Assembly (NCBI GenBank): GCA_020445405.1
Contig: JAGRGQ010000030.1
Span: 1-44,117 of the forward strand
Reading direction: 5' to 3'
DNA length: 44,117 nt
Source of the DNA: Gammaproteobacteria bacterium
GTDB lineage: Bacteria > Pseudomonadota > Gammaproteobacteria > Chromatiales > Chromatiaceae
The notes under the pieces are model-generated. The model was not told where the DNA came from and ran no database searches. It was given only the letters and a program-made list of their open reading frames with translations. How positions within the stretch are numbered: the stretch's first letter is position 1; the number at the start of each line of letters is the position of its first letter. Below are positions 1 through 9,976 of this stretch, piece by piece. Position numbers and translations under genes: made by a program.

Positions 1-1584
1 AACAAAGAGTATATGGATATCGCGCGCAGACTGGACGGGAAGCGCGCCGACCGGGAGGCGTTCATCGTTGAGGTCATGGACAGACTGCAACAGGAGTTCT
101 CGCGGCTTGGAATCAAGGCGGATATCTCCGGGCGTCCCAAGCATATCTACAGTATCTGGAAGAAAATGAAGCGCAAGGGGATCGATTTCGACCAGATATT
201 CGATCTGCGGGCGCTGCGCGTGCTGGTTGACACGGTGGCCGAATGTTACACCGTGCTGGGCGTGATACACGGCGCCTGGCGTCATATTCCCGGAGAGTTC
301 GACGATTACATTGCAACACCGAAGGCCAATCTGTACCGCTCCATCCACACTGCGGTGATCGGACCCGACGAGCGGCCTGTGGAGATACAGATCCGCACGC
401 GGGAGATGCACGAGCACGCGGAACTCGGTGTGGCCGCGCACTGGCGTTACAAGGAGACAGGCAAGCAGGACGCCGATTTCGAACGCCGCATTTCGCTGAT
501 GCGCAACTGGCTGGATCTCAAGGACGATGCCAGCGTATCCGAAGATTTTGTCGAATCGCTCAAATCGGAGCTGGAGGCGCGGAACGTCTACGTGCTGACG
601 CCGCACGGACGCGTCATTGAGCTGCCGTTGGGATCCACCGCGGTGGATTTCGCCTATGCCATCCATACCGACGTCGGACATCGCTGCCGTGGTGCCCGGG
701 TCGACGGGCGCATCGTACCCCTGACTCAGCCGCTGGAGAGCGGCAAGACGGTTGAGATACTGACCGCCAAGGAGGGTGCCCCAAGTCGTGACTGGCTCAG
801 TCCTCATCTGGGCTACACCTGCACCAGCAGGGCGCGCAACCGGATTCGCCACTGGTTCAAACAACAGGATTACGAGCAGCACCTGGATGCGGGGCGGGCC
901 GGTCTCGAACGGGAGGTGTTGCGCCTCGGTGTCTCCAGACCGGATCTGGACAAGGCGGCCGCCCGGCTGAATTTCAAAAAGCCGGACGATCTGCTGGCGG
1001 CCATCGGCCGGGGCGAAATATCGCCGGTTCAGGTTGCCGGCATGGGAGTGGAGCACAAGCTGCCCGAAGTCGGACCCGAGTTGCACGAACTGCCGTTGCG
1101 GAGACGTCATAGAAAAGTCGCCGCCAAAGGCGGCAGCGACGTGGTGGTGGAGGGCGTCGATGATCTGTTGACGCATATGGCGCGCTGCTGCAAGCCGGTG
1201 CCCAACGACGAAATCGTCGGTTTTATCACGCGCGGACGTGGGGTCAGCGTGCACCGCAGCGACTGTGACATGCTCAGAAATCTGGCCGAGCACGATCAGG
1301 CGCGCATGGTGGAGGTGGCTTGGGCGGGCCAGCTTCCGGACGTCAGTTATCCGGTTGATATCCGGGTGGTTGCCGGGGACCGCAAAGGATTGCTGCGCGA
1401 CATCTCTTCCATACTCACCAACGAGGAGGTCTTTGTCATCGGCGTCAGCACGCAATCGAACAGAAAGACCGATCAGGCCAATATGCGTTTCACCGTCGAG
1501 GTGGCCAACATGCGTCAGCTGAGCCGGATCCTGGAAAAAATCTCCCAGCTTCCGGATGTGATTGAGGTGCACAGGCAGGTTTAG
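1..1584 (+). CDS. relA: RelA-type (p)ppGpp synthetase, 5' end cut by window edge
   Basis: Makes the stringent-response alarmone (p)ppGpp from ATP and GTP/GDP, sensing uncharged tRNA on the ribosome. The reading frame is open from base 1, so the N-terminal HD domain and the start codon lie outside the window. Visible in order: the synthetase domain (GRPKHIYSIWKKM; FDLRALRVLV; EFDDY, the acidic motif typical of monofunctional RelA rather than SpoT; VEIQIRT), the TGS domain (about residues 190-250), a cysteine-containing RIS/zinc-finger region (ARCCKPVP ... HRSDCDML) and a C-terminal ACT domain (about 440-523). The loop usually read as NGYQSIHT is NLYRSIHT here. Next to ndk and rlmN, as is common in gammaproteobacteria. 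The family call is firm; RelA over SpoT rests mainly on the EFDD motif. Confidence 0.93.
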   Translation, partial: NKEYMDIARRLDGKRADREAFIVEVMDRLQQEFSRLGIKADISGRPKHIYSIWKKMKRKGIDFDQIFDLRALRVLVDTVAECYTVLGVIHGAWRHIPGEFDDYIATPKANLYRSIHTAVIGPDERPVEIQIRTREMHEHAELGVAAHWRYKETGKQDADFERRISLMRNWLDLKDDASVSEDFVESLKSELEARNVYVLTPHGRVIELPLGSTAVDFAYAIHTDVGHRCRGARVDGRIVPLTQPLESGKTVEILTAKEGAPSRDWLSPHLGYTCTSRARNRIRHWFKQQDYEQHLDAGRAGLEREVLRLGVSRPDLDKAAARLNFKKPDDLLAAIGRGEISPVQVAGMGVEHKLPEVGPELHELPLRRRHRKVAAKGGSDVVVEGVDDLLTHMARCCKPVPNDEIVGFITRGRGVSVHRSDCDMLRNLAEHDQARMVEVAWAGQLPDVSYPVDIRVVAGDRKGLLRDISSILTNEEVFVIGVSTQSNRKTDQANMRFTVEVANMRQLSRILEKISQLPDVIEVHRQV

Positions 1585-1828
1585 AGGAGGCGGCGGCAAA
1601 AGCGACGGGCCCGGGTACGGCAGGAGCGTCTAGCGGCTTTCCCCCGGCCTTCGGCCCCCAAGCCCCAGATATTATTGCCTGACTCCATCTCCTCACTGTA
1701 AACTAAGCCCCCGTTTTACAAATAGAAAACAGCCCGGGTTTGGACCGGCCGGTTTTTCTTCTTCTGAGCTCCCTGTGCAGTGGAAGCTGTACGCGGGATT
1801 TTATCGTCAGAATTCTTAGGAGTTTTTA

Positions 1829-2257
1829 GTGGCAATTGAACGTACGTTTTCGATAATCAAACCCGATGCCGTGGCCAAGAACGTGATCGGAAAAATTTAC
1901 AGCCGGTTCGAGGAGGCAGGACTCAGAATCGTCGCCGCCAGGATGCTGCACCTTACCCGCGAGCAGGCGGGCGAGTTCTATGCGGTCCACAAGGCGCGTC
2001 CGTTCTACAACGATCTGGTGGATTTCATGACTTCCGGCCCGGTTATGGTTCAGGTGCTCGAGGGCGAGAACGCCATCGCCAGGAACCGTGAGGTGATGGG
2101 CGCAACCAATCCCAAGGAGGCGGCGGCAGGGACTATTCGCGCCGATTTTGCCCAGACCGTCGACGAGAATGCGGTGCACGGATCGGACGCACCGGAAACG
2201 GCCGCGGTCGAGATTGCCTTCTTCTTTCCCGATGGTGTATGCGGGCGCACCCGCTGA
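1829..2257 (+). CDS. ndk: Nucleoside diphosphate kinase
   Basis: Transfers the gamma phosphate of ATP to (d)NDPs through a phosphohistidine, balancing nucleotide pools in the cytoplasm. 142 residues, the normal length. Signature residues are present: KPDAV near the N terminus, RPFYNDLV, and the active-site histidine in NAVHGSD. The start is GTG (second codon GCA, giving [15 protein letters not shown]), preceded by an AGGAG ribosome binding site about 8 bases upstream (1818-1822). The 3' end overlaps the proposed start of rlmN by 26 bases, so the two are probably translationally coupled. A 244-base spacer separates it from relA; no clear promoter or terminator could be assigned there. Confidence 0.96.
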   Translation: MAIERTFSIIKPDAVAKNVIGKIYSRFEEAGLRIVAARMLHLTREQAGEFYAVHKARPFYNDLVDFMTSGPVMVQVLEGENAIARNREVMGATNPKEAAAGTIRADFAQTVDENAVHGSDAPETAAVEIAFFFPDGVCGRTR

Positions 2258-3356
2258 GACGGCATTGTCCGATTCCGACAAAATCAATCTGATGAACCTG
2301 GACCTGAAGGCCATGGAGGCCTTCGTTCAGGAGCTTGGTGCGAAACCGTTTCACGGCCGTAACCTGTTGAAGTGGATACACCGGCACGGGGTGGTCGATT
2401 TCAATGCCATGACCGACATTGCCAAAAGTCTGCGCGAGCGGCTCACCCAGGTGGCCGAGATACGGGTGCCCGAGGTGGTATTCGACCAGCCCTCCCGCGA
2501 TGGCACCCACAAATGGGTGATGCAGCTGGGGTGTGGCAATCGGGTGGAAACCGTTTTTATTCCGGAAACCGGGCGCGGTACCCTGTGCATTTCATCCCAG
2601 GTCGGCTGTTCGCTCAACTGCAGTTTCTGTTCCACCGCGCAGCAGGGCTTCAACCGCAATCTGAGCGTGGCGGAGATCATCGGCCAGCTATGGGTTGCCG
2701 CCAGACGCATGCATAAACCGGTCACGAATGTCGTGCTGATGGGTATGGGCGAACCGCTGGCGAATTTCGATGCCGTCGTCAGCGCAATGAGCATCATGCA
2801 GAGCGACCTGGCTTACATGCTGTCGAAGTACCGCGTCACCGTCAGCACATCGGGTATCGTGCCGGCGCTGAAAAAGCTCGCAGAGGTCAGTGATGTCACG
2901 CTGGCGGTGTCACTGCACGCGCCGGACAATGCACTGCGCGACCAGTTGGTTCCAATCAACCGGAAATACCCGCTGGAGCAGCTGATACCCGCGTGCCGCG
3001 ACTTCCTCAACGGCGACAGGCGGCGCAAGATCACCTGGGAGTACGTGATGCTCGACGGCGTCAACGACAGCGATCGCCAGGCGAAACAGCTCGTCAGGCT
3101 GTTACAGGGAACCCCGTCCAAGGTCAATCTGATTCCATTCAATCCATTTCCGGGAACCGGTTATCGCAGCTCGAGTCCCGAGCGCATTCTGGCATTCCGG
3201 GATCGGCTGATGCGGGCGGGAATCATGACCATGACGCGCAAAACCCGGGGCGAGGATATTGCTGCCGCCTGTGGCCAGCTTGTAGGCAGGGTGCAGGACC
3301 GCAGCCGCCGCGGATTGGCGCCGGCAGGCGCTTCAGTCGGGGACATCCAGGCATGA
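2232..3356 (+). CDS. rlmN: Dual-specificity 23S rRNA/tRNA adenine C2-methyltransferase RlmN
   Basis: Radical SAM enzyme that methylates C2 of A2503 in 23S rRNA and A37 of some tRNAs through a methyl-cysteine intermediate. About 374 residues. The 4Fe-4S motif CxxxCxxC is CSLNCSFC, followed by [17 protein letters not shown] and [19 protein letters not shown] are family blocks, and the C-terminal [14 protein letters not shown] contains the catalytic methyl-accepting cysteine. The start is uncertain: ATG 2232 lies inside the end of ndk; ATG 2292 ([12 protein letters not shown]) is the main alternative; the longer open frame back to 2148 has no family similarity. The stop overlaps the next gene in ATGA. 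Confidence 0.95.
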   Translation: MVYAGAPAETALSDSDKINLMNLDLKAMEAFVQELGAKPFHGRNLLKWIHRHGVVDFNAMTDIAKSLRERLTQVAEIRVPEVVFDQPSRDGTHKWVMQLGCGNRVETVFIPETGRGTLCISSQVGCSLNCSFCSTAQQGFNRNLSVAEIIGQLWVAARRMHKPVTNVVLMGMGEPLANFDAVVSAMSIMQSDLAYMLSKYRVTVSTSGIVPALKKLAEVSDVTLAVSLHAPDNALRDQLVPINRKYPLEQLIPACRDFLNGDRRRKITWEYVMLDGVNDSDRQAKQLVRLLQGTPSKVNLIPFNPFPGTGYRSSSPERILAFRDRLMRAGIMTMTRKTRGEDIAAACGQLVGRVQDRSRRGLAPAGASVGDIQA

Positions 3357-4153
3357 TCACAGTGAAATTCCGTGCCGGCATTCCGGCATTCGTGCTCGGC
3401 GCGCTGCTGCTCGGCGGCTGCACCACCGGCACCACGCGGCCGGATGAACAGGACAGTACCGGCTCACTGGGACAAGTCGAGCAGCCCAACGAAGGGGCAG
3501 GCGACATCTATGTCAACCTGGCGGTGGCTTACATGCAAAACGGGCAGATGGACATTGCGCTGCAGCAGGCCAGGAAGGCGATTGAAGTCGATCCGCGCAG
3601 CACCGGTGCGCACAATGCCATCGCGCTGATCTATGCACGTTTGGGAGAACCCGGGCTGGCGGAGAGGCACTATCGCATCGGCATAGAGTTGGCGCCACGC
3701 AACCCCTATATTCACAATGCTTACGGCACTTTTCTGTGTCAGCAGCGCAGATACGAGGAGGCGGAGCAGGAGTTTGTCAATGCGTTGAAGAATCCGCTCT
3801 ACCGGACACCCGAGCTGGCCTATACCAATGCCGCTGTATGCACCCGGCAGAGAAGTCCGGAACGCTCGGACGCCTACCTGCTCAAGGCGCTGCAGACCAA
3901 CCCGGTGTTTCCACCCGCGCTGTTGCAGATGGCCAAGCTGAGTCTGACGCGCAGGGATTTCGAGAGTGCCCGTAATTACCTGCAGCGCTTCAATGCCGTG
4001 GCACCACACAGCGCCGAATCCCTGTGGATCGGAATTCAGACCGAAAGGGCGCTGGGTGACAAGGATCGTGCGGCAAGTTACCAGCTGCAACTAAGGAGCG
4101 GATTTCCGGATTCGCCGGAAGCACAACTCGCCAGAGAGTCAGAAGGACGATGA
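3353..4153 (+). CDS. pilW: Type IV pilus biogenesis lipoprotein PilW/PilF
   Basis: Outer-membrane pilotin-type lipoprotein needed for multimerisation of the PilQ secretin and stability of type IV pili. 266 residues. The N terminus is a lipoprotein signal peptide with the lipobox LLGGC (cysteine near residue 23). The mature part is made of TPR units, for example [58 protein letters not shown] and [22 protein letters not shown]. It starts inside the rlmN stop (ATGA) and ends in an ATGA overlap with rodZ. This place between rlmN and rodZ is the standard pilW position in gammaproteobacteria. No other pilus genes are in the window. Confidence 0.9.
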   Translation: MITVKFRAGIPAFVLGALLLGGCTTGTTRPDEQDSTGSLGQVEQPNEGAGDIYVNLAVAYMQNGQMDIALQQARKAIEVDPRSTGAHNAIALIYARLGEPGLAERHYRIGIELAPRNPYIHNAYGTFLCQQRRYEEAEQEFVNALKNPLYRTPELAYTNAAVCTRQRSPERSDAYLLKALQTNPVFPPALLQMAKLSLTRRDFESARNYLQRFNAVAPHSAESLWIGIQTERALGDKDRAASYQLQLRSGFPDSPEAQLARESEGR

Positions 4154-5160
4154 ACACAACAGCTAGCGAAACCGACACGGACAGGCAGGCGCCGTCAACC
4201 GAGGGCCCCGGCCGCCGTTTGCGGGCGCTGCGTGAATCGATGGACCTGGAACTCTCCCGGGTGGCCGTTCTGCTCCACCTGAGTGAAGAGAAGCTGGTGG
4301 CGTTGGAAGCGGACGACTACGGGAAGCTGCCGGGGCCGGTATTCGTTCAGGGCTATCTGCGCAACTATGCCAGACTGCTTGAGGTGCCGGTCGAACCGGT
4401 CCTGAAAGCGTATCGCGCGGCCAGTCCCGAAAGTGCCGTGATGCCGGAGCTCAGAATCACCCAGGTGAGCCACGAGGTGCGCAGCGGCCATGCGCTGGTC
4501 CGGCTGGTGACGTGGGGAATAGTCGTCGGCCTGATTCTGCTCTCCGTGGTGTGGTGGCGCGGCTATCTGCGCTGGCCGATGCAGGCTCCCCAGACCCTGG
4601 AGAGCGAAACCGCCGCTCCGACGGAGCCGTCGGAGCGCGAAGGTGAGGAGAACGACACCGATCAGAAGTTTCCGGTGGTGGAGGTGAACGAAGACGGTGC
4701 GGTGACGCTGGCGCTTCCGCAGGATGTCTCTTTGGAGCCGCCAGCGCCGGCATCGGAATCGATACCGGAAGCCGCGGACACCGCCGCCGGAGGCAGTGAG
4801 CCGGATGCTGGGCGTGCTGTTGCCGGCGACGGGAGCGCGGAGCAGATCAATCCACCGGCATCTGCAACCGTGACGGCGCAGCCAACAGTGCCGGCGGTGA
4901 CCACCAGCGGGCAGGTGGTGCTCGAATTCATCGGCACCTCCTGGACAAAAATCGAGGATGCCGGCGGTAGTTTCAGGCTTGAGGGATCGAACAGCGCCGG
5001 CACCCGCCGGGTGCTGCAGGGCGTACCGCCTTACCGCATGGTGCTGGGTAACGCATCGGCGGTCAGAATTACCGTCAATGGCCGCGAATTCGACCTCACC
5101 CCGTACAGTCGCGGCAATGTGGCCAGATTCAGTCTGGACCCGGAGAGTCTGTCGCGGTGA
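4150..5160 (+). CDS. rodZ: Cytoskeletal cell-shape protein RodZ (HTH, TM, DUF4115)
   Basis: Inner-membrane protein that links MreB filaments to the elongasome and sets rod shape. 336 residues. It has the three expected parts: an N-terminal cytoplasmic helix-turn-helix (about 20-90; LRALRESMDLELSRVAVLLHLSEEKLVALE ... GPVFVQGYLRNYARLL), one membrane segment (about 118-136; WGIVVGLILLSVVWW), then a Pro/Ala/Glu-rich linker and a C-terminal periplasmic DUF4115 domain (about 255-330; VVLEFIGTSWTKIEDAGG ... YRMVLGNASAVRITVNG). The start overlaps the pilW stop. Downstream, ispG would be expected before hisS but a 192-base spacer is found instead. Confidence 0.93.
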   Translation: MNTTASETDTDRQAPSTEGPGRRLRALRESMDLELSRVAVLLHLSEEKLVALEADDYGKLPGPVFVQGYLRNYARLLEVPVEPVLKAYRAASPESAVMPELRITQVSHEVRSGHALVRLVTWGIVVGLILLSVVWWRGYLRWPMQAPQTLESETAAPTEPSEREGEENDTDQKFPVVEVNEDGAVTLALPQDVSLEPPAPASESIPEAADTAAGGSEPDAGRAVAGDGSAEQINPPASATVTAQPTVPAVTTSGQVVLEFIGTSWTKIEDAGGSFRLEGSNSAGTRRVLQGVPPYRMVLGNASAVRITVNGREFDLTPYSRGNVARFSLDPESLSR

Positions 5161-5352
5161 TTTTCAAAGCATGCTTTTCACAGGATTCCAATCCGGGGCC
5201 GGTCTCCAGCCGCCCACTGCTCAAACCGTTGTCGCGGCCGCAGGGGCAATCCGTCTGCCTCACACTGGCGTCAACCGTGCTGCGCAATAGACTTTGACCG
5301 GCCTGACGGCAGCTGCATCCCCTGACATTTTTTTAAACAGATAAATACGCAG

Positions 5353-6621
5353 ATGGCAAAAAATATTCAGGCGATTCGCGGCATGCACGACATTCTGCCG
5401 GAGAACAGCGCTCTCTGGCTGTCTCTGGAAGCGCGCATCATGGCGGTTCTGGCGGGTTACGGATACCAGGAGATTCGCACACCGATTGCGGAAATGACCG
5501 AGCTGTTCCGGCGTTCCATCGGCGATGTAACGGATATCGTCGAAAAGGAGATGTATACGTTCGATGACCGCAATGGCGACAGTTTGACGCTGCGCCCCGA
5601 AGGTACCGCCGGCTGCGTGCGTGCCGGGATACAGAACGGCCTGTTCCACAATCAGACCCAACGCCTCTGGTACCGTGGGCCGATGTTCCGGCATGAACGG
5701 CCGCAGAAAGGGCGTTACCGCCAGTTCTATCAGATTGGCGTCGAGGCGTTTGGGCTCGAGGGACCGGACATAGACCTGGAGGTGATCGCGATCACCCGGA
5801 GATTCTGGAAGGTGCTGCGGCTGGAGGGTCTGCAGCTCCAGATCAACACCCTGGGGACAGCGGATGAGCGGCTGATCTACCGCGAGCGCCTGGTCGCGTA
5901 CCTCTCGACCCATAAGGAGATGCTGGACAACGAGAGCCGTCACCGGTTGCAGACCAATCCGCTGCGTATTCTGGACTCGAAAAACCCGCATATGCGGGAG
6001 CTGATTGAACAGGCACCCACGCTGATGGAGTACCTTGGCGAAGCGTCGCGGCGTCACTTCGAGGGGCTCTGCAGCGGCCTCCGGTCCCTGGGCATCGACT
6101 ACGTCGTCAACCCGCGCCTGGTGCGGGGACTGGACTATTACGCGCGCACGGTCTTTGAGTGGGTCACGGACCGGCTCGGCGCCCAGGGAACGGTTTGCGC
6201 CGGCGGTCGCTACGATGGTCTGGTGGAGCAACTGGGCGGCCGCGCCACGCCCGCAGTGGGATTTGCCATGGGTCTGGAGCGACTGATACTGCTGCTGGAG
6301 CAGCAGCCGGAGAGTCTCCCGGTCGGTGTGCCGGACGCGTATATGGTCATGGTGGGTGAAGCGGCGCAGGCCGCCGGCCCGCAGCTGGCCGAAACACTGC
6401 GTGACCGGCTGCCGGCGCTGCGCATGCTCTGCCATTGCGGGGGCGGCAGCTTCAAGAGTCAGTTTAAAAAAGCGGACCGCAGTGGTGCCCGCTATGCACT
6501 GATACTCGGGGAGGAGGAGCTGAACCGGGGTGTTATCGGCATCAAACCCCTGCGCGACGACAGCGAGCAACAGCAGGTCGGGCTGGCGGGGCTGGCGGAA
6601 TATCTGCAGGCGCATCTTTGA
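5353..6621 (+). CDS. hisS: Histidyl-tRNA synthetase
   Basis: Class II synthetase charging tRNA-His with histidine. 422 residues, normal for a bacterial HisRS. The sequence opens [13 protein letters not shown]; motif 2 is [24 protein letters not shown]; the histidine-specific loop is [14 protein letters not shown]; motif 3 is [15 protein letters not shown]; the C-terminal anticodon-binding domain follows from about residue 330. ATG 5353 matches the family start. Its usual neighbour yfgM follows after about 120 bases. Long open frames on the opposite strand over this gene are codon-bias shadows. Confidence 0.96.
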   Translation: MAKNIQAIRGMHDILPENSALWLSLEARIMAVLAGYGYQEIRTPIAEMTELFRRSIGDVTDIVEKEMYTFDDRNGDSLTLRPEGTAGCVRAGIQNGLFHNQTQRLWYRGPMFRHERPQKGRYRQFYQIGVEAFGLEGPDIDLEVIAITRRFWKVLRLEGLQLQINTLGTADERLIYRERLVAYLSTHKEMLDNESRHRLQTNPLRILDSKNPHMRELIEQAPTLMEYLGEASRRHFEGLCSGLRSLGIDYVVNPRLVRGLDYYARTVFEWVTDRLGAQGTVCAGGRYDGLVEQLGGRATPAVGFAMGLERLILLLEQQPESLPVGVPDAYMVMVGEAAQAAGPQLAETLRDRLPALRMLCHCGGGSFKSQFKKADRSGARYALILGEEELNRGVIGIKPLRDDSEQQQVGLAGLAEYLQAHL

Positions 6622-6740
6622 ACGGTGCGCAAAACTGGCGCTGCCGGCACAGTTAGTGAGAAAATAAAAAACTTTGCGGATAAAGCACGGCTTAAAGGCT
6701 TTGAAGAGTGCTCCTCATCGGATGGAGCGGCGAGGAAAAA

Positions 6741-7376
6741 ATGGTAGATGCGACTCTGTCGGAAGAAGAACAGGTAGAAGCCCTGAAAAAGTGGTGGAAG
6801 GAGAACGGCCGCTCCGTGGTGGGCGGGCTGGTGCTCGGCCTGGGAGCGGTATTCGGGTGGAGGTACTGGGTTGACTATCAGTCCGGCGTCGCACAGCAGG
6901 CATCGGTGCAGCTGGTGGAGCTGAACCAGTTGGTCGCGACCGGCAAGGGGGATCTGGCCAGAGCGCAGGCCAAGCGCATCATCGAAAAATTTCAGGGGAG
7001 CACCTACGCGGTGTTCGCCGCGCTGCACCTGGCCAAACTGATGCAGGAGTCCGGCGACAGCGAGGGTGCCGTCGCGCAGCTCAAGTGGTCGCTTGATAAC
7101 AGCAGCGAAAGCTCTCTGCAGCAGATCGTCAGAGCGCGCCTTGCCCGAATCCTGGTCAGTACAGGCCAGCTGGATGAGGCGGAGAAGGTCGTTGCCTCAG
7201 CCGTCAACGACAGTTTTCGCGGCGAATTTGCGGAACTGAGGGGGGACATCGCACGCGCTAGGGACGATACGGCCGCGGCCCGCGCCGCCTACCGGGAGGC
7301 GCTGGACAATCAGGTCAGCAACCCTTCACAGGTGAAGAGGAAACTGGACGATCTCGCTCCTGCGGACAACGGTTGA
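6741..7376 (+). CDS. yfgM: YfgM-type TPR membrane protein, ancillary SecYEG translocon subunit
   Basis: Inner-membrane protein anchored by one N-terminal segment with a periplasmic TPR-like domain, known in E. coli to associate with SecYEG and the chaperone PpiD. 211 residues from ATG 6741, chosen because GCGAGGA lies about 6 bases upstream and because family members begin near EEEQVEALKKWWKENGR. The membrane segment is about residues 21-40 (SVVGGLVLGLGAVFGWRYW); helical hairpin repeats follow (YAVFAALHLAKLMQESGDSEGAVAQL; ARLARILVSTGQLDEAEKVV). The GTG at 6708 would add 11 unlikely residues. The gene sits in the hisS-yfgM-bamB-der order; the bamB ribosome binding site lies at its stop codon. 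Confidence 0.9.
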   Translation: MVDATLSEEEQVEALKKWWKENGRSVVGGLVLGLGAVFGWRYWVDYQSGVAQQASVQLVELNQLVATGKGDLARAQAKRIIEKFQGSTYAVFAALHLAKLMQESGDSEGAVAQLKWSLDNSSESSLQQIVRARLARILVSTGQLDEAEKVVASAVNDSFRGEFAELRGDIARARDDTAAARAAYREALDNQVSNPSQVKRKLDDLAPADNG

Positions 7377-7387
7377 GGAGTCGGAAA

Positions 7388-8569
7388 ATGGTACGTTACC
7401 TCGCGCTTTTACTGGTTACGCTGCTGTTGGGAGGTTGCGGTTCGATGAATCCGTTGAACTGGATTTCGCCGGACGAGCCCAACGATCCGCCGGCGGAACT
7501 GGTGGAGTTGAAAAATCAGGTCGACATCAGACAACTCTGGAGCAGTTCGCTGGGCGGCGGAACCGACGGAAAGCGGGTGAAGCTGGTGGCTGCGCTCGAC
7601 CTCGGCCGCCTCTACCTGGCCGCGAGCAAGGGTGAAGTTGCGTCAATCGATGTCGAGAGCGGTAAGCGCATCTGGGAGGTCGACACTGAGCTGGAGATAT
7701 CCGGTGGTCCCGGGGCGGGCGACGGTCTGGTGCTGATCGGCACCAGCGATGCCGAACTGGTTGCGCTGGATGCGGACAATGGTGAAGAGCGCTGGCGTAC
7801 CAGGGTCAGCAGTGAAATTCTTTCGGTGCCCAAGACAGGCAACGGCGTGGTCGTCGTCCATACCGTGGACGGCAAGCTGTTTGGCTTCGACGCGACGGAA
7901 GGGAAACAGATCTGGATCTATGATCGATCGGTACCGGTGCTGACGCTGCACGGCAGCGGTTCACCGGTGATCTCCGCGGATATGGTGATCTGCGGCTTTT
8001 CCAGCGGCAAACTGGTCGGATTGGACCTGGCGAGCGGGACGGTGCGCTGGGAAACCAACCTCGGTATACCCAGCGGCCGATCGGAACTGGAACGGATGGT
8101 GGATATCGACGGCGATCCGCTGGTGGTGGGAAGCGCTATTTTCGCGACCACCTTTCAGGGGGATATGGCGGCGGTGTCCCGGGACAGCGGTCAGGTTTAC
8201 TGGCGTAAGAAGCTCTCCTCCTTCGTCGGACCGGGCGCCGACTGGAGAAGCCTCTACGTCGCCGATGCGGCCGGCCAGGTGTGGGCTATTCAACCGAACA
8301 GCGGTGCGGCACTGTGGAAAAACAGCGATCTCCTCAACCGCTGGCTCTCGCCGCCGGTGGTGCTGGGGGAATACGTGATCGTCGGTGATTTCGAAGGCTA
8401 CGTGCACTGGCTTTCGAGCAGTGACGGTCGCCTGGTGGGGCGGGTGCGGGTTGGGGACGATCCGATCAGCAGCCGCCCGGTGGTCTACAACGACCGGCTC
8501 TATGTCTACAGCGACGGCGGTACCCTCGCTGCCATGACCGTCCTGGTAAAAGATTCCAGCAGCAACTGA
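7388..8569 (+). CDS. bamB: Outer-membrane assembly lipoprotein BamB
   Basis: Beta-propeller lipoprotein of the BAM complex that helps insert beta-barrel proteins into the outer membrane. 393 residues from ATG 7388, with GAGGAG about 7 bases upstream. The signal peptide ends in a lipobox (LLLGGC, cysteine near residue 17). The mature chain carries repeated PQQ-like blades such as GKIYLAASKGEVASIDVESGKRIWEV-type repeats, each ending in (I/V)W or RW: GKRIWEVDTE, GEERWRTRVS, GKQIWIYDRS, GTVRWETNLG, GQVYWRKKLS and GAALWKNSDL. Placed between yfgM and der, as in E. coli. Confidence 0.95.
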   Translation: MVRYLALLLVTLLLGGCGSMNPLNWISPDEPNDPPAELVELKNQVDIRQLWSSSLGGGTDGKRVKLVAALDLGRLYLAASKGEVASIDVESGKRIWEVDTELEISGGPGAGDGLVLIGTSDAELVALDADNGEERWRTRVSSEILSVPKTGNGVVVVHTVDGKLFGFDATEGKQIWIYDRSVPVLTLHGSGSPVISADMVICGFSSGKLVGLDLASGTVRWETNLGIPSGRSELERMVDIDGDPLVVGSAIFATTFQGDMAAVSRDSGQVYWRKKLSSFVGPGADWRSLYVADAAGQVWAIQPNSGAALWKNSDLLNRWLSPPVVLGEYVIVGDFEGYVHWLSSSDGRLVGRVRVGDDPISSRPVVYNDRLYVYSDGGTLAAMTVLVKDSSSN

Positions 8570-8581
8570 TTCCGGCGCCGA

Positions 8582-9976
8582 ATGCTTCCTGTCATTGTGC
8601 TTGTCGGTCGCCCCAATGTGGGTAAATCGACGCTGTTCAACCGCCTCACCCGCAGCCGCGATGCGCTGGTGGCCGACCAGCCCGGATTGACCCGCGACCG
8701 GCAGTACGGCGTCGGACGGCTGGGCAGCAGGCCGTATGTGGTGGTCGACACGGGCGGCATCGGCAGTGCCGGCACAGGCGTCGAACAGCTGATGGAGCGG
8801 CAGGTGCAATCGGCTATCGGCGAAGCCGATCATATCCTGTTCCTGGTCGATGCAAAAAGCGGCAGCAATGCCGCCGACCAGCAGATCGCGCAGCAGCTGC
8901 GGCGCACCGGAAAAGCAATCACACTGGTGGTCAACAAGAGCGAGAACCTGGACCCGGATCTGGTCAAGGCCGAGTTCCATACGCTCGGGCTCGGCGAGCC
9001 CTGGCCAGTCTCCGCCGCCCACGGCCGCGGCGTCACCGATCTGATCAACGCTGCGCTGGCGCCTATCGCCGATGCCGGGGGGGAGGGCGACGGCGAACCG
9101 GAAAGGGGCACCCTGATCGCGGTGGTGGGCCGCCCGAATGTGGGCAAGTCCACGCTGGTCAACCGTCTGCTCGGCCAGGAGCGGGTGGTGACCTACGACC
9201 AGCCCGGCACCACCAGAGACAGTATCTTCATCACTTTCCAGCATGCCGGAAATGCCTATACGCTCATCGATACAGCGGGCGTCAGGCGCCGTGCCCGGGT
9301 TGACGAGGTGATCGAGAAAATCAGCGTGATCAAAACCCTGCAGGCGATCGAACAGTGCAACGTCGTGCTGCTGGTGCTGGATGCGCAGCAGGGCATAAGC
9401 GAGCAGGATGCGACCCTGTCGGGCCACGTGCTGGAGAGCGGCCGGGCGCTGGTGGTGGCGGTGAACAAATGGGATGGTCTGGACGATCATCAGCGCGACC
9501 GGATCAAACAGGAGTTGTCGCGCAAGCTGCCCTTTCTCGATTTCGCAGCGCATCGCTTTATCTCCGCGCTGCATGGTTCCGGCGTGGGAAATCTCTATGC
9601 CGCGATCGACAGCGCATACGCCAATGCGCAGCGCAAACTGCCGACGCCGGAACTGACGCGGGTGCTCGAGCAGGCGGTGCAGGAGCATCAGCCGCCCAAG
9701 GTGCATGGCCGCAGAATCAAGTTGCGCTACGCCCATCAGGGCGGCCGCAATCCGCCCATCGTGGTGATCCATGGCAATCAGACCGAGGCGGTGCCGGCAA
9801 CCTACCGGCGCTATCTGATCAACCGCTTCCGCCAGGCGTTCAACCTGCATGGCACACCCATCCGGATGGAGTTCAAATCCGGGGAAAATCCGTTTCAGGG
9901 CCGCAAAAACCTGCTGACCGAGCGGCAGATGCAGAAGCGCCGGCGGCTAAAGCGCTTCGTCAATCGGAAACGCTGA
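8582..9976 (+). CDS. der: Ribosome assembly GTPase Der (EngA)
   Basis: Tandem-GTPase factor needed for maturation of the 50S subunit. 464 residues. Two G domains are visible: G1 motifs [14 protein letters not shown] (near residue 8) and [14 protein letters not shown] (near 182), G3 motifs DTGG and DTAG, G4 motifs NKSE and NKWD. A KH-like C-terminal domain follows (about 355-445; [19 protein letters not shown] ... [18 protein letters not shown]). The 3' end overlaps the end of the convergent xseA by 17 bases, so the two transcripts must be complementary at their ends unless termination lies further on. Last member of the rightward hisS-yfgM-bamB-der run. Confidence 0.97.
   Translation: MLPVIVLVGRPNVGKSTLFNRLTRSRDALVADQPGLTRDRQYGVGRLGSRPYVVVDTGGIGSAGTGVEQLMERQVQSAIGEADHILFLVDAKSGSNAADQQIAQQLRRTGKAITLVVNKSENLDPDLVKAEFHTLGLGEPWPVSAAHGRGVTDLINAALAPIADAGGEGDGEPERGTLIAVVGRPNVGKSTLVNRLLGQERVVTYDQPGTTRDSIFITFQHAGNAYTLIDTAGVRRRARVDEVIEKISVIKTLQAIEQCNVVLLVLDAQQGISEQDATLSGHVLESGRALVVAVNKWDGLDDHQRDRIKQELSRKLPFLDFAAHRFISALHGSGVGNLYAAIDSAYANAQRKLPTPELTRVLEQAVQEHQPPKVHGRRIKLRYAHQGGRNPPIVVIHGNQTEAVPATYRRYLINRFRQAFNLHGTPIRMEFKSGENPFQGRKNLLTERQMQKRRRLKRFVNRKR

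Noticed and set aside
2148..2231. Upstream extension of rlmN
   Set aside because: The 28 extra codons are a frame-shifted read of the end of ndk with no family similarity.
5260..6615. Long open frame (451 codons) on the minus strand across hisS
   Set aside because: Runs antisense to a certain gene, has no recognisable domain, and is explained by high GC and codon bias of hisS. The same holds for long antisense frames over der (7961-9850), guaB (11531-13051) and guaA (13392-14498).
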